From Ectocarpus siliculosus (lineage: Eukaryota; Sar; Phaeophyceae; Ectocarpales; Ectocarpaceae), in NCBI GenBank assembly GCA_000310025.1, contig FN649736.1, positions 1,682,785 to 1,746,784 on the forward strand: a stretch of 64,000 nucleotides of DNA, read 5' to 3'. The number at the start of each line of letters is the position of its first letter. Positions within the stretch are counted from its first letter, which is position 1. Positions 24,849 through 36,600 of the stretch are shown piece by piece. The translations under genes and the position numbers were made by a program. The notes under the pieces are model-generated. The model ran no database searches, was not told where the DNA came from, and worked only from the letters and a program-made list of their open reading frames with translations.

Positions 24849-25243
24849 ATGCAATCTCCCACACTACCGGCAGTTTTGCGAAACCCCCCACGGAGCAGCT
24901 CATGGGCAGCCCATGAACTGCCCGCTAATTGCCCATCGTGGGCATTTCAACCTAGAACTCGCCAACGGCACATCAACCTAGAACTTAGCGACACCTAGCA
25001 CGTATCGTGTGGGCTTGGGGTTAGGGTTAGAATATAAGCGGTAATAATGCCCTTCCCAAAGCATAAGATCTATGGTTTAGGAGAACACTGGCCCCGGTTG
25101 AACGACACTCATTCGCCGCCTATGGGCTGCCCACAGGCCACCCATGGGCTTGCCCGTGGACCTTCCTCATGGGCTTCCTGTGGGCATGTCCATGAGCATG
25201 CCCATAGGAGGCTTAGCAAAACCGTAGAAAGTGCGGGAGATCC
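24849..25243. mobile_element. MITE with 8-bp target duplication (hAT-like size)
   Basis: Short inverted termini (ATCTCCCACACT near 24854; AGTGCGGGAGAT ending 25241) extend inward with CGGCAGTTTTGC versus the complement of GCAAAACCGTAG. GTAGCGTC is duplicated at 24841-24848 and 25244-25251. The interior is packed with GCCCATGGGC-type palindromic words and has no coding capacity. A GGTTAGGGTTAG word in the middle is too short to be telomeric. The 8-bp duplication fits hAT-type elements, but the termini are not diagnostic. Confidence 0.6.
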
Positions 25244-25792
25244 GTAGCGTCTCACACCATTTGTCGGTTCTTTCTTGCACGCATCCCGTTTCCCGTTTCA
25301 CATCATTGGGCAGGAGCCTTCCCTGTGCCGTCGTCGACCACGTCACGAGCACTTCGCTGGATATTGCGGAACGTTCTACAGTACAGCACCTCGCCCATCA
25401 TATGCTACATTGATGCATTGGAAAATATTATTACGATCTATCATCGATGCATGTGCATACTAATATTTTTGTTGTCTTCACGTCAAATCAGCGAATCACA
25501 TCGATGAATTGATATACATAACAGACTTCGAGGGAATACTGTTGACAAGAGCACTGACACACGTGTCCTCCAGTTCTCTACAACACCTCGAGTTTTTACT
25601 TTTTTTGGTCTTGGAGAGTGCACGTGTTATCTAGAGCCGAGTGGTGGTTGTCTACATTGATCCGATGAGTCCCGATACATACCGTGGGTGCAGAGAGGCG
25701 CGCAGCCCGCGCTGTAAGCTCGTATGCTGTAGGGTGAGGGAGAGAGGTATGTTGACCATGTTACTTGAGCTTCCGCCGTAGGCGCCGCGGCG

Positions 25793-26458
25793 ATGAATGT
25801 CCGCGCCGTCGCCGGTGCCGGTGCCGGTGCCGCTGCCGCTGCCGCTGACGCTGCCGCTGCGGCTGCCGCTGCGCTCCCCGCGGGGGTGGCGTGGGGTGGC
25901 GACGACGTCGTTGGAGCGGTGGCAGGGGGTATGATGGAGGACTCGGATGATGACAGTGACGACGGGCAGACGCTCGAGGACGTGGAGGATGCTGGCAACA
26001 ATGACGCAAGCGCTGGGGGTGGGGGAGGGGGTGGTTTCGGGATGTGGTTTGGAGGGAGGCGCGGGGCAGGGGTCACCACCTTGTGGACGGGTTGTACGGG
26101 CTACGGGAGTACGTTCACGTACACCGCGCCCGCGCGCGCAGAAAGTAGGGGTGGGCTGATGGGAGTACGCCGCTGTCGCCAAAGGACTACTTGGAAACCC
26201 AAGGGCGCACAAAAAAACAATCCTGCACACCCCGAACCCCCCCCTCCCCCCCCGTCGAGGGGTGCCAAAAATGGTTTTTGTTTTCGTGGTACATTGGTGC
26301 ACGGGCTTTCTTGGCTTTCCCTCTCCATTGCGTGTGCTGGCGTGTGCAGGCGTAGTTTGATAACTAAGCTTGAGCTAATTAATGGTATGTACATCCGGCG
26401 CCTCCGGCGCTGGAAGAAGCAGATTGCTCCTTCATATCATAGGTGTGTGATGGGCTAG
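25793..26458 (+). CDS. Ala/Gly-rich, acidic ORF, uncertain
   Basis: This open frame has 221 codons. Residues 1-30 are Ala/Gly from a hexanucleotide (GCCGGT/GCCGCT) repeat at 25805-25870. They are followed by an acidic run (EDSDDDSDDGQTLEDVEDAG), poly-Gly, a Pro-rich part and a basic end. Low complexity explains much of its openness. It lies just upstream of a truncated copia pol but shows no gag or integrase motif. It could be an exon or a chance frame. Confidence 0.25.
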   Translation: MNVRAVAGAGAGAAAAAADAAAAAAAALPAGVAWGGDDVVGAVAGGMMEDSDDDSDDGQTLEDVEDAGNNDASAGGGGGGGFGMWFGGRRGAGVTTLWTGCTGYGSTFTYTAPARAESRGGLMGVRRCRQRTTWKPKGAQKNNPAHPEPPPPPPSRGAKNGFCFRGTLVHGLSWLSLSIACAGVCRRSLITKLELINGMYIRRLRRWKKQIAPSYHRCVMG

Positions 26459-26466
26459 GGACACAC

Positions 26467-26482
26467 TGATCGATAATTCGGG
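26467..26482 (-). repeat. Inverted copy of the copia LTR 3' end
   Basis: The 16 bases TGATCGATAATTCGGG are the exact reverse complement of the last 16 bases of the LTRs at 5869, 8629 and 28907. The match then stops. It lies 140 bp upstream of the first recognisable pol codons of the truncated copia element. Confidence 0.4.
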
Positions 26483-26622
26483 AGGCCGTCGATCAAGGAC
26501 GTCGAGACCTGCCACCGTAGGGCAGCATCGCCCCTCCCGCTCCCCCACCACCGCAAGATACGAGTTTAGCGGGCCATGGGAGCGGGGGGGGCGCAGGAGC
26601 TGGAGGGCCGGGGGGCCTGCAC

Positions 26623-28266
26623 ATGTTCGCAGCAATGTTCGCCACCCGCGAGGACGTGGAAGCCACTCTTCGTGCCAAGCGCCCTCCTGACAAGACGCCG
26701 GACCTCCCTCACTGCCTCGCCAGCGACCTCCGAGTGCCGAAAACGTTCAAGGAGGCCATGCGGTCTCAACATTCAGAGTTGTGGGATGATGCAGTCGGTC
26801 GGGAGTTTTTCGGTCTGTTGGATGCAGGTACTTTTAGTCCGGTGTAGCAACCAGTAGAAAACTTCATCAACGCCAAGTGGGTATTCAACTGTAAGGCAGA
26901 CGAGTACGGATGGCCGACGAAATTCAAGGCAAGACTTGTAGCGCGGGGGGACATGCAGAGGGCTTCGATTGATTTTGGAGAATTGTTTGCACCCACCGTA
27001 CCCGTGTCTAGTGTGCGTTTGTTGGCAGCTTTGGCATGTGAGCAGAACCTTGACTTGTGTCATTTCGATATTCAGCAGGCATTTCTGCAGTCTGAGCTTG
27101 AAGATGATGTTTTCATGCGTCTCCCGCAAGGTTGTGGTAGGTTATCTGGACTGATCGTGAAGCTATGCAAGAGTCTGTACGGTTTGAAGCAGGCGTCACG
27201 ACAATGGCATGCGCACCTGACGAGGTGTTTGTTACTTTTAGGATTTGTGCAATGTTTGGCGGATGCATGTGTTTTTCGATTTATGGAGGATGGATGTGTG
27301 ATCATGATCATCGTGGTCCACGTGGATGACATTTTTGCCGTAGGGAAGAAGGAGAGATGTGACAAGTTTGGCAGAGACCTCAACGAGATGGTCCCCGTGA
27401 AGAACCTTGGGGAGTTGAGGTGGTACTCCGCGTGCTTTTACCAGAGAAATCTAGATAGAGGCCTTTTGAGGATCTCGCAGCAAAGGTTTGCAGAAGAGTT
27501 GACTGCAGAGTACGGCGTTGAGTGGGGGAAGAGTGTGCCCTTGCCTGTGAGCATGAAGCTCACCGACTTTGACGAGAACGAAGCGTGTGCTGATGTCCCT
27601 TTTCGCGAGTTGGTAGGATCCCTGATGTGGTTGGCCACTCAAACCAGGTCGGACATCGCGAATGCAGTACGAGCAGTAGCGCGGTATTGCGCGTCTCCCA
27701 AGATGGTGCACTGGAAGGCAGCACTCGGTATTTTAGGGTACGTGCGTAGGACGAGTTGGATGGGGATTACATTTGAGAGGGGTGTGGTGACTGGCATGAG
27801 CATGCAGGTGTTTGTGGATGCTGACTATGCAAGCAAGGCAGCAGACCGTAGGTCGGTCTCAGGAGGACTAGTGATGTGTGGGGGTGGGTGTGTGACTTGG
27901 TTTTCGAGGACGCAGAAGTGCGTTACGCTTTCCACAACGGAAGCAGAGTATGTGGCAATTGCCGACGTCTTGAAGGAAGTGCTTTTCTTGAGGCAGGTGT
28001 GGCGTTTTATGTTGCCAGATGCAGGTATGCCGTGCTTTCAGGTCTTCGAGGATAATCAGGGAGCGATTCAGATTGCGCACAACCCGATCACGAACTCAAA
28101 CTCGAAGCACATTGATGTACGGCATCACTTTATCAGGGAACTGGTAGAGAGGAAGGGGATTTCGATTACTCATGTGGCGTCGGAGTTTCAGCATGCAGAT
28201 TTCTTGACGAAGGCTATCAGCAAGGAATCTTTTGCGTTGCACAGGGACTTTGTGATGAATTTGTAG
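26623..28266 (+). pseudogene. Ty1/copia reverse transcriptase-RNase H, 5'-truncated, one in-frame stop
   Basis: One frame runs from 26623 to the TAG at 28264, interrupted only by a TAG at 26845-26847. It holds a copia RVT_2 domain: the N-terminal K-A-R-L-V-A-R-G block near 26925, motif A with the FDIQQAFL word near 27065, YGLKQASRQW near 27180, and the HVDD catalytic pair near 27317. A copia RNase H follows, with VDADYA, TEAEYVA and EDNQGAIQIAHNP giving the D-E-D residues, then KHIDVRHHFI near the end. Gag, protease and integrase are absent upstream. The stop and the 5' truncation make this copy inactive. The same family built the non-autonomous element at 5.5-8.6 kb. Confidence 0.93.
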
Positions 28267-28576
28267 TGAAAGAAGTGTTTTGGGATCAAATCGCCTCGTG
28301 TTTTGCCGTGAAGTGGAAGAGAGAGGATATGTACGAGTTTGAACAAGAGATGGAGAGAGTCAAGTGGAGATGGTAGTGTTTTGGAGGGTTAATGTTTGGG
28401 ATTTTTCTTGGTGATTTGCAAGATTTGGTATGCGATTGATTGTTTTCGGAGGTATTGTTTTGGTGTTGGAGTTTTGGATTTTGTCTTGGTTTTGATTTTG
28501 TTTTGGGATGAACAGGTATGAGAAGGATGACTTTGATATTTTGCCGGAACATGACGATACATACGAGCAGGGGGGC

Positions 28577-28907
28577 TATTCGATATACTCGTAGCATAGC
28601 ATGGGGTGGCACATTGCGTATACATATGCGGGGATTGCAGTGACGAACTACGGAGGAACAAGAAGTTTCTTTGTGTTTTCCTTGGGAGTGTAGTAGATTG
28701 GTGGAGATTCATGGAGATTCGTTCTGGGTGTTGAAGCGTTATGCGTGACTTGATGCCGTGATGGAATGACGAGCTCAAGCACGCCCCCGATGAATACAAC
28801 ACGTTTTTCAACACGTCTACACGTCTTTACCTACCCTTGCGGCCCGTCATGGCCGAGCTGCTCTACGCTCCCATCACACACAACTGAGCCACCCGAATTA
28901 TCGATCA
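28577..28907 (+). repeat. 3' LTR of the truncated copia element
   Basis: This 331-bp segment starts after a purine tract (GAGCAGGGGGGC, 28565-28576) and ends CCGAATTATCGATCA. It aligns along its length with the LTRs at 5517 and 8277 but has many substitutions and indels (shared words GTGGAGATTCA, GCACGCCCCCGA and CTACCC). It is therefore much older or from a different subfamily. No 5' partner LTR was found. Confidence 0.85.
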
Positions 28908-28990
28908 GCGCGGACTTAGTGGTCTAGACTAATGGTCAAGGCGTTCTTACACAAGGTTCCACGCACGGGTTCGAATCCCAGTGGTCCACT
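28908..28990 (+). other. tRNA-like sequence with Pol III A and B boxes (tRNA pseudogene or SINE head)
   Basis: A box-like TGGTCTAGACT lies at 28920-28930 (one mismatch to TRGYNNARNNG). A perfect B box, GGTTCGAATCC, lies at 28968-28978. A D-stem can be drawn (GTCT with AGGC), but the acceptor and anticodon stems do not pair well and the T-stem keeps only three pairs. It is probably a decayed tRNA or a tRNA-derived SINE. It starts directly after the copia LTR. Confidence 0.4.
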
Positions 28991-29898
28991 TACACAAGAA
29001 TCACCATTTGGTTACCAAACAGCGGCGTCTGGTGGGGGGTCCGGCCCCGGAGATCTCTACTCATTCCCAAGCCCATGTGATCCGGCCGGGTGCTAACGAG
29101 CTCAGAGCATATCTTTTACTTCGCGGAACTAGACCATCCGGCCAGTCAGCGCTGACTTGCAGGATGGTCTAATTTTACCGATTACACACCTCTAGGTGTC
29201 AGTCTTGAAGTAAGCATATTGCTTGGGGACAAACCCCCAAGCGACAAGCTTTCACAACTTCTCATCAATGCCTGTGCGACAAGTCCACGACATTTGACCT
29301 TGAGCGAATATGGCGAAACAACACAAACAAACGACACACCAGAACCAAATGACACATACCCATGCGTCGAAACGTCATCATCATCTATCCAAGCGTACGC
29401 AAATGAGCCTACGGCGGTGGCATCACCTTCGCCACCGTCCACAATTGGAAAGTACTTTATTGTATTACGCGTCAAGCTCCTTCGTCCTCTCCATCCTCCT
29501 CCCCCCTCCCCCCCCACCCCCGTACACTCAAGCTCGCGCAGGGGCTACGTGGATTGTACCACACACCCGTGCGTGAAATATGCCCCCTTAGATGTAGGAT
29601 TTAGAATGGGCTTGTTTATATAGGAAATTGTATGGCGTTTGGGGGGTGGGGGGTGGGGCCTTCGTACCCCCCCACACCTCCGGAGAGGGCCGAAATATAG
29701 TTTTGGGGTGTCGGAAAAAATATTTTTATGCGCCCTTGGGAGACCGTCAGTGGCACCCTGTCGTTGTACAACGCCAGTAGCACGGCATCTGCCGCCGTAA
29801 AGCGGGGTAAAGACGGATGAGAACACGCCGGGTTATGCTGGCGCCATGACAGCACGTCGAACCAAATAAACGCCACCTCGCACCCTGCCAAGGAATCA

Positions 29899-30316
29899 TC
29901 ACGTGTGGTCAAGATGCTTCGAAATGGTGACACGACCAGCCAAGTTTTTCCTTGTGTGTACCCACACAGTTCTGATGCTGCTTTCTTGGGCCTTGCTGCT
30001 ATCGTTTCCGACGTCGTGTGCATGCAGGGCGGAGTCGTTGACGTCATGGACGAAAATGAGCAACGTGAACAGGACGCCAACGATGGTCAAGCTCTCTGGC
30101 CCAACGACGACAGCAACAACGACGACCACCGGGGTGGCTGGGCCGAAGATTCGGACGAGGCGTGGCAAGGCAAGCCGCCAGGTTCTGGTGCTCGGGCTGG
30201 GGGCGATGCCGCAGACCTTCTGATGCCGCCCCATTGGGCAGCGGTCCAGGCGCATGTCGTGGCATAGCTGGGGGCCGTCGGTGATGCCGGCGCCTTGGCT
30301 GCACACGTGAAGAGAC
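29899..30316 (-). CDS. Terminal exon of a Cys-rich membrane protein, unrecognised
   Basis: A minus-strand acceptor (GATACACAG) ends at 30317. The exon then reads openly to a stop at 29899 with mostly C/G third bases, better than the opposing frame. It begins with a Cys-rich segment (words VCSQGAGITDGPQLCHDMRL and DRCPMGRHQKVCGI), followed by Pro/Arg-rich spacer, a hydrophobic TM-like segment near 30145-30050 (VVVVVAVVV, LTIVGVLFTLLIFV) and a polar tail. A further exon ending near 30360 (words CVERAAHIFHANLANYPSLD) may precede it. Family not recognised. A surface protein is inferred. Confidence 0.4.
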
Positions 30317-30772
30317 CTGTGTATCTTGCCCAATATAGTTTGTCACACACCGCCGCGCATCGAGTGACGGATAGTTAGCCAGGTTGGCATGAAAGATATG
30401 TGCGGCACGCTCTACGCAGGTCGCCGGGCGCTTGGTTAGATGTCTCTGGCATTGATGGCTCCCCACAAAGGACCCATGGCATCTCATGTGAGCAATTTGG
30501 TGTGTGTTGGTGTTTGGCGTGTTGTTCCAGCCGGTGCCAACAGGATGCCGTCGGACGTGTGACTGCTGCAGCCTTTTACGTTAGCGTTGGTGCTGCTGCT
30601 GTAGATCGCTTTGTTGTTCGGCTCGCCGCCGCTTGGTTGGGTTGCTTCTTCGGTACGTGGTCGCGATACCCAGCCACCGCCGTAGCATGAATGTTCGCTA
30701 GCCCTCGATTCTTTGATTGGCTCACGGGTCTGGTAATGAAACGTGAAGTGTCATGTGTGTGTTATGTTTGGT

Positions 30773-30839
30773 AGGACCGCACGCTATGGCACTGGATTTA
30801 ACAACACCGCTAGCAGCAACACCTCTGCACTCACGAGGT
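30773..30839 (+). CDS. Possible small exon
   Basis: It follows an acceptor TTTGGTAG and ends at a strong donor CGAG|GTAAGT. It encodes only about 22 residues (words MALDLTTPLAATPLHSR). Nothing links it to a neighbour by phase with certainty. It may belong to the plus-strand gene whose last exons lie at 32.1-33.0 kb. Confidence 0.2.
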
Positions 30840-32128
30840 AAGTCTGTTTTTCGAATACGAGGCTTGCCCACTATATCAAGGATTGCGCATATTTACTCCC
30901 AAAACGACGGTGTAGTGTTGATGATGACGATGCCAAATACTGATGTCAAAGTGCCCAAACGGTCTTGAGTGAAATGAAGCATGCGTGGTAGATTGTCGGA
31001 GGGCGGCTACCTCACAAACTTCCCCTGCTCCTAGGTAGGGTAAATCTCCTCCTTCTGTGGTGAACGCGCCATCCCTAAACTCGGCCATGAGTCATCCCCG
31101 CCCCGTCTAATCATGATCACTCCCCACCTCGTCTCAAATTGCAATATATTTATCATGTTGGTTTTCTCATGCCTATCTCAAGATATGTTTATTGTGAGGC
31201 CCTCTGAAAAACGTTTTAGTGTGTGTCCCGTGCCGTAATTTGAACTTGTCTTAAGAGAAACCCCACCCGGCAGATTGATCAGGGACTTATCTTTTTTTGT
31301 CATCTTTTTTTTTCATCTACTGTGGTCTCCCCCTGTTGACGAATCCCTCTCTCCCGCCCCCATCCCCTGTATGTGTGTGTTTGCCTCCAACGGTGGGCGC
31401 CTTCGTGGATGGCTGACTCTCGGCATGGCCTGGCGATGTTTCGGCTCTAGCTGCTACAACAGGGGGGGGGCTCCGCAGGTATGTAGGGCATCCCTTCTGT
31501 CTCCTTGCGCGCGGTCGCGCGACTACTCCGCGCTGTTGGTTGTGATGTTTGATCTGTCGACTCATTCACTACTTGTAGGTTCCTTCGTTCACTATCGTTA
31601 GATTCATTAACTATCTTTGTATTCATTCCATATCTGTGGATTTAGTCACTCTCTGCCGAGTCATTCCCTGCTTGAAGGTGTTCTTGCACATGCGGGCGCT
31701 GCTCTGGTATCTCTCGTGAGCTCCTGTTGTGCACCTAGTTTTTTCCTCCGGTATAGGAGAATACTTGTCTAGATGGGGTCGCGTCGCTGTATCAACTTGC
31801 GATGTTTTTAACCCATGCTGCTGTCGTTGGTTTTGTCATCTGTATTCGTACGTATTTTTTTGCTCGCTGACTGATGTGGTTGCTTGCTGCCCGGACCCCC
31901 TAGGGTTCATGTATGAGGGTACCACAGATGCAGTCACGACGGATAGCTGCTGAAGTTTCACTTTTGTTTTGTTAGATTTTTCTGACAAAACATCCAATTC
32001 GTTTCTTCGACAGATAGTCGTGTCTTGTTTCTAGTGCGACACTTACTCGGCTTTCTCTGTTCGCAACCGCTCACCTCTTGACCTCACACGTCGTTCGTCG
32101 TTTTATGGCTGTTGTTACTTACTAACAG

Positions 32129-33049
32129 GTGGTGATGCCCGCCTCGGCAGCCTCACGGGGGGGCACACCACCCCAGACCTGACGGGCAAGCCTCTGAAGG
32201 GGGTGGTCTTCGACCTCAGCCACCTCGGCGTCAGCTGCCAGGTGCGTGTGCAACGCGGGATGTGACCATCTACAGCAGTGCGTGTTTTTGCCGTTCATTC
32301 ACACGTGTTGTTTTTGTACTGGCCCCGGTCATGGCCCTCTGACTACGCCAAGGATCAAAGACAAGATGGGAATGGATGTGGCCTGAACTTGACAAGCTGT
32401 TGTGCCCTACTCTGTCCGTGCATGTCCATGATGTGTGATCTATGTTTTGTTTCTCGTCTCGCTGTCGACAGGATAACCACGACCTGGTGGAGCTGCCCGA
32501 GAGCTACACCGAGCTGTACGGCCTGGCCAAGAGCCCTCACGCTTCGGCGGCGGCGGCGGAGGGGGCTGCGGCAGGGCTAGAGACGGACCCTGCGGTGTGC
32601 CTTGTCTGCGGCCAGGTGCGGTGGCCTTCTTCTCTTGGCTTGTTTTAAGGCGACATATCCTCCTGACCACGTTAGTCACCCGAGTTTGATCAATTAAATT
32701 GTGGGTGACGAGGTTTACGGCCGCCCCTATGTGTGCGTGTTCGGGTCTGGAGGAGGGGGGCATGTGTTCTTCATTTGCTTGACGAGTCGCGATGGCCATC
32801 TGGTGTTGTTTTTGTCTTTCCTGCTTTGATGCGCACGAACGAACGAACGGACGAACGAACGAACGTGTAACGCACGTGTGTTCGGTTGGTCCTTGGGTGC
32901 AGGTCCTCGCTGCCGGGGCGAAAGGGATGGGGCACGTGGGAGAGTGCACCCTGCACGCGAGCGAGTGCGGGGCCGGCGTGGGCGTCTTCTTCCTGGTGCA
33001 GAGGCGAGTGGAGTCGCCGTGGTTTGGCTTCAGAGCGAACGTGCTGTAG
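32129..33049 (+). CDS. C-terminal exons of a UBR1/PRT6-type E3 ubiquitin ligase
   Basis: Three exons join in frame: 32129-32241, 32472-32615 and 32903-33049 (acceptors AACAG, GACAG and GTGCAG; donors CAG|GTGCGT and CAG|GTGCGG). The words DLVELPESYTELYGLAK, PAVCLVCGQ and HVGECTLHASECGAGVGVFF follow the order seen at the C-terminus of N-recognin ligases (UBR1/UBR2, plant PRT6): an LP-x-x-Y block, a CLxCG zinc pair, then G-E-C-x-x-H-A-x-x-C-G-x-G-x-G-x-F. These proteins ubiquitinate substrates with destabilising N-termini. The usual final block (PY-D-YGE and RG-PL-L) was not found. The frame instead ends at TAG 33047, unless a GC donor at AG|GCGAGT (near 33003) leads to an exon I cannot place. 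Upstream exons are not resolved. Confidence 0.72.
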
Positions 33050-33649
33050 ACACGTGCTGTATTATTTTATTGTCTCTTGTGCATCATAAGCTCTTGGGGT
33101 GTGGCTTTCCTGCAGTTTTCGCACGTGTTTGTGGCACATCAGACAAGCGGTGGGGCCTCATTTTTGTATCTGCAGCTGGCCGCCCTCTTTGTTTATTCTG
33201 TACTAACATGTTTGACATGTTGCACCGAACAGCGCGACACGACACGTTTTCGGCGGTTGGCAGGAGAGGTGGGAGCAGGAGAACTTGAGGGGGGTAGAAA
33301 AAACATGCCCATGTATTGCACCTTGCATGAGCTGCCGTCCAAATCGTGCAGTCTTGAACGAACGGTTCACTCAACGACGCCCAAAGGCCCAACCGGTTTC
33401 ATTCATTAGCGGTGGCCAGGAGCGCTGTTGCCATTCGGAGGACAAGCATATCTCCGACCAAAACCAAACACTGATTTCGGACAGCACATCATACGAGCAC
33501 GGCTTGCACCCGGGCAATACGCACAAGCGGCTTTTTACGACGTTCCGCATCAGGGGGATATTTGTACTGATGACAGCCCAAAGCGGATTTTGCCGTCAGA
33601 CCAGAACGGTTCACAGTTGGGACAGCAGCGGGGGAACACACAACCTCAC

Positions 33650-36600
33650 CTGCGGTGAACCCGAAGTCCGCCAGCTTGGCATGCAGCCCATGCCCCTCCG
33701 ACTCAAATACCAAGACGTTTCCCGGCTTGATATCCCGGTGAACCAGTCCCATGGAGTGCATATGGTGGACCCCTCTCGCAAGGTCAACCACCAGCCTGCA
33801 AAGATAACGAAGGTAAACAACGGAAAGGGAGGAATGAGTCAGCGACCAGTCTTGACATAGTTGGTAGCACTGCAGAACTCAGGGAGGCTGAATCGACTTG
33901 AACACACCAGCTGGGTGTCTCGGACGATTTCGACGAAAAGCGCTGTCTACGCCGTCGCAGTCAAGGTGCTATCGCCATCGGCCCAGCAGCTTCCGCCTTG
34001 TCACGACGCACGACCGATCAATACGTTCAAAGTAGGTTACTTTTGGGACGGCCGACGTACCGTATTGGTGGCACTCGTGTGTGTGCAACGGCAGGGGATG
34101 TCGTCTTTACACAAACAAAGAAACACGCGCGACTCATGCCCGTGTATTGTTAGCACTCGACGCCTTCGGCTTCGCGCGGCAGTCGCGAGGGCATCCCCGC
34201 GATTCCTGCTGCCCTATCCCTCCCAGTACCCTGGCGTGGAGAGCAAACGCGCAAATCCCACATCCCAAACGTCCAAACACAGGTCCTCTCCCATGGTGCA
34301 ATCTCAATCTCACCGTGCGAACACCGTCATCTCCACCAACGCACAGAACCTCGCCGACATACTGGCGGCCTGGACGAGAGAGGTCGCAAGGCAAACGGGG
34401 TGTGAGGCGCGGCCGCATCCAACAAACCACATTAGGACTTGAGTGTTTTACATGCCCCTCACCTGGTTGGGGCCCAGCTGGAGGGTGTTGGCCGAGAGGT
34501 GGTCGGATTGTGTCTCAAGCGCAACACTTCTCCTTGCCAAACCTGCTCTCTCCACCCGTGCACACGTACGCAGCAAAAGTGGCAACGTCTAGACAGTGCA
34601 GCAGTACACGGCTCATCTGTGTCACGGTCTTCATGGCGAACGACTGGCCGGGGAGGCTGGCGTACGACACGTCGTCCACTCGTCCGAACGACCCGTACCC
34701 AAGCGGTTGCGCGAGCACCATAGGCATGTCCGCGGTCTTCAGGGCATTGACCGCGAAGCTCTGCACCTGACCGGAGGCACACACTTCAGCGAGGTTGGCC
34801 AGGAATAGGCGCCTGATGCTACCCCTTTGTCGCCATCCCCACCCGACTTGCCTCGACAGACTCGTCAAAGCCGACTGACGAGTCTGCTCGTCAGCTCGGT
34901 CAGTCTGTCCCACGGACGGCGCGCGGATCGAGGGCCCGTCTCCCGGCCCGGCCGTCGACGGTAGCCCTCCCGCCGCGACCGTCGCGGATCGACCCTCCGG
35001 AATACACGGAAGAGCTTCACCCTCCGCCCGAACGCCTCGCGAGAAGGCCTGAAGACCCTGAACCTGCTCTAACTCCTCTCCCTTCACCTCGGCCTTGGCC
35101 TCTAACGCCATCGATGCGATGCTGCCGTCCCGAGCCGTCGCTGCTGACGGTCCCTTGCCTGCGGCGATCCCCGATGGCGAGTCATCTAGGATGGAATTCA
35201 GCGTCTGGACCCGCTTCATCGGTGATGGCAACGGCGGACCCTTGCCTTCAGCCTTGGCCTCTAGAGTATGCGATGTCATGCCGTCCATGTTCTGCAACAC
35301 AAGCTTCTCCTGCCGCATGCCGGCGGCAACGTCTTCACATGTCTTGTCCTCCTTCGTCCAGAGGTGCTCCCCAACGCCAACCTGCCACCGGGCGACAGCA
35401 GCACGAGGATGTCGTTACAAGACAAAACGTTCGTTCATGGTCCACCAATGGACTCTTACGGTCGAAAGGCTATGTGAGGGGGGAGGGGACAATAAGGAAG
35501 CGCGGCGCCGACAAAGAGCTAGCTCTCAATGTGTCAGGGAACGCACAACAACGGGACATCACAACAGTGATCAGTACCTGAATGTGGACATTGCTGTTAT
35601 CGTAAGCGGGTTTCATGCGGGAGGGACACGACTATACCGCCGTGCATTAGCTGGAGTCTAGTGCTGCCAGCTGAAAACACAAGGTGTAGCTGCTTTCTGC
35701 CGTGGTTCTCTGTACAACGGAAGCGATTCTCTGCAAGAAGAGATGTACCCTAAAATCGACCGTGTTTTCCTAGTGCGAAGACTCTTGCTGCATGGGCACA
35801 AGGTGTTGATACATGTCAGCGTAACACGTAAAACAATCTGCATGTATCACCACCTCCCGTTGCGAGACCTCACCCCTTTCCCCTTCACCTCAAGACGGTG
35901 ATCGAACATATCGACACGCCCCTCAGCCCGCATAGCACGGCCCTCCAAGCCCGTCGCCTCCGCCCGCATGCCCTGGTCTGCGGTAGCACCGATCGTCCTT
36001 CCGGAACAGACTTCGCCTGAGAAGCGTTCGTCCCGTGGCTTGCTCTCGATCCGACTAAAGCCAGCGGCGGCCACGTACGAACCTTTCTCTTCGTCCATCC
36101 ACCACCCGGCCGCACTCTCGCGGTGCCCCACCCGATCGTTGCCGGCCTGCATCCTCTCTCGCAGCATGATTGGTTCATGCTGCCGCCCTTCCTGGTGCTG
36201 ACGGCTCGTCTCGCATGATTGACCAACTCGAGGCGCCGCCTCTCCCTCCTCCACGCCCCCCAGAAAGCCGAGAAGGCCGGCGGGTAGCAGAGTCCCCTGC
36301 TCTTGCCCCGCGTGTCCGGTTGTGAGGTTGGATGTGTGTGCCGACTCCACTACCTCTTCCTCCTCCATCTTCTCCTCTTCTTCACCAAGATACCCGAAGA
36401 GGCCCGTTGGCAACACTGCCCCACCACCCCCTTGCGCACGATCTCCAAAGCGTGCTGGGCGATGTGATGATTCTGCCTGCTCATCATGGCGGACTTCGGT
36501 GGTGTTGGCAGCAAGCGTCGCCATCAAGCCCACCGCGGCTTGCCGCCCCCTTTCTCCTCCGCGGTTGTCTCCGATGGCGTCGGCAGGTAGACACGCCTCC

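Noticed and set aside
25019-25032. GGTTAGGGTTAG telomere-like word
   Set aside because: Fewer than three units, inside a MITE. Not a telomere or clear interstitial telomere array.
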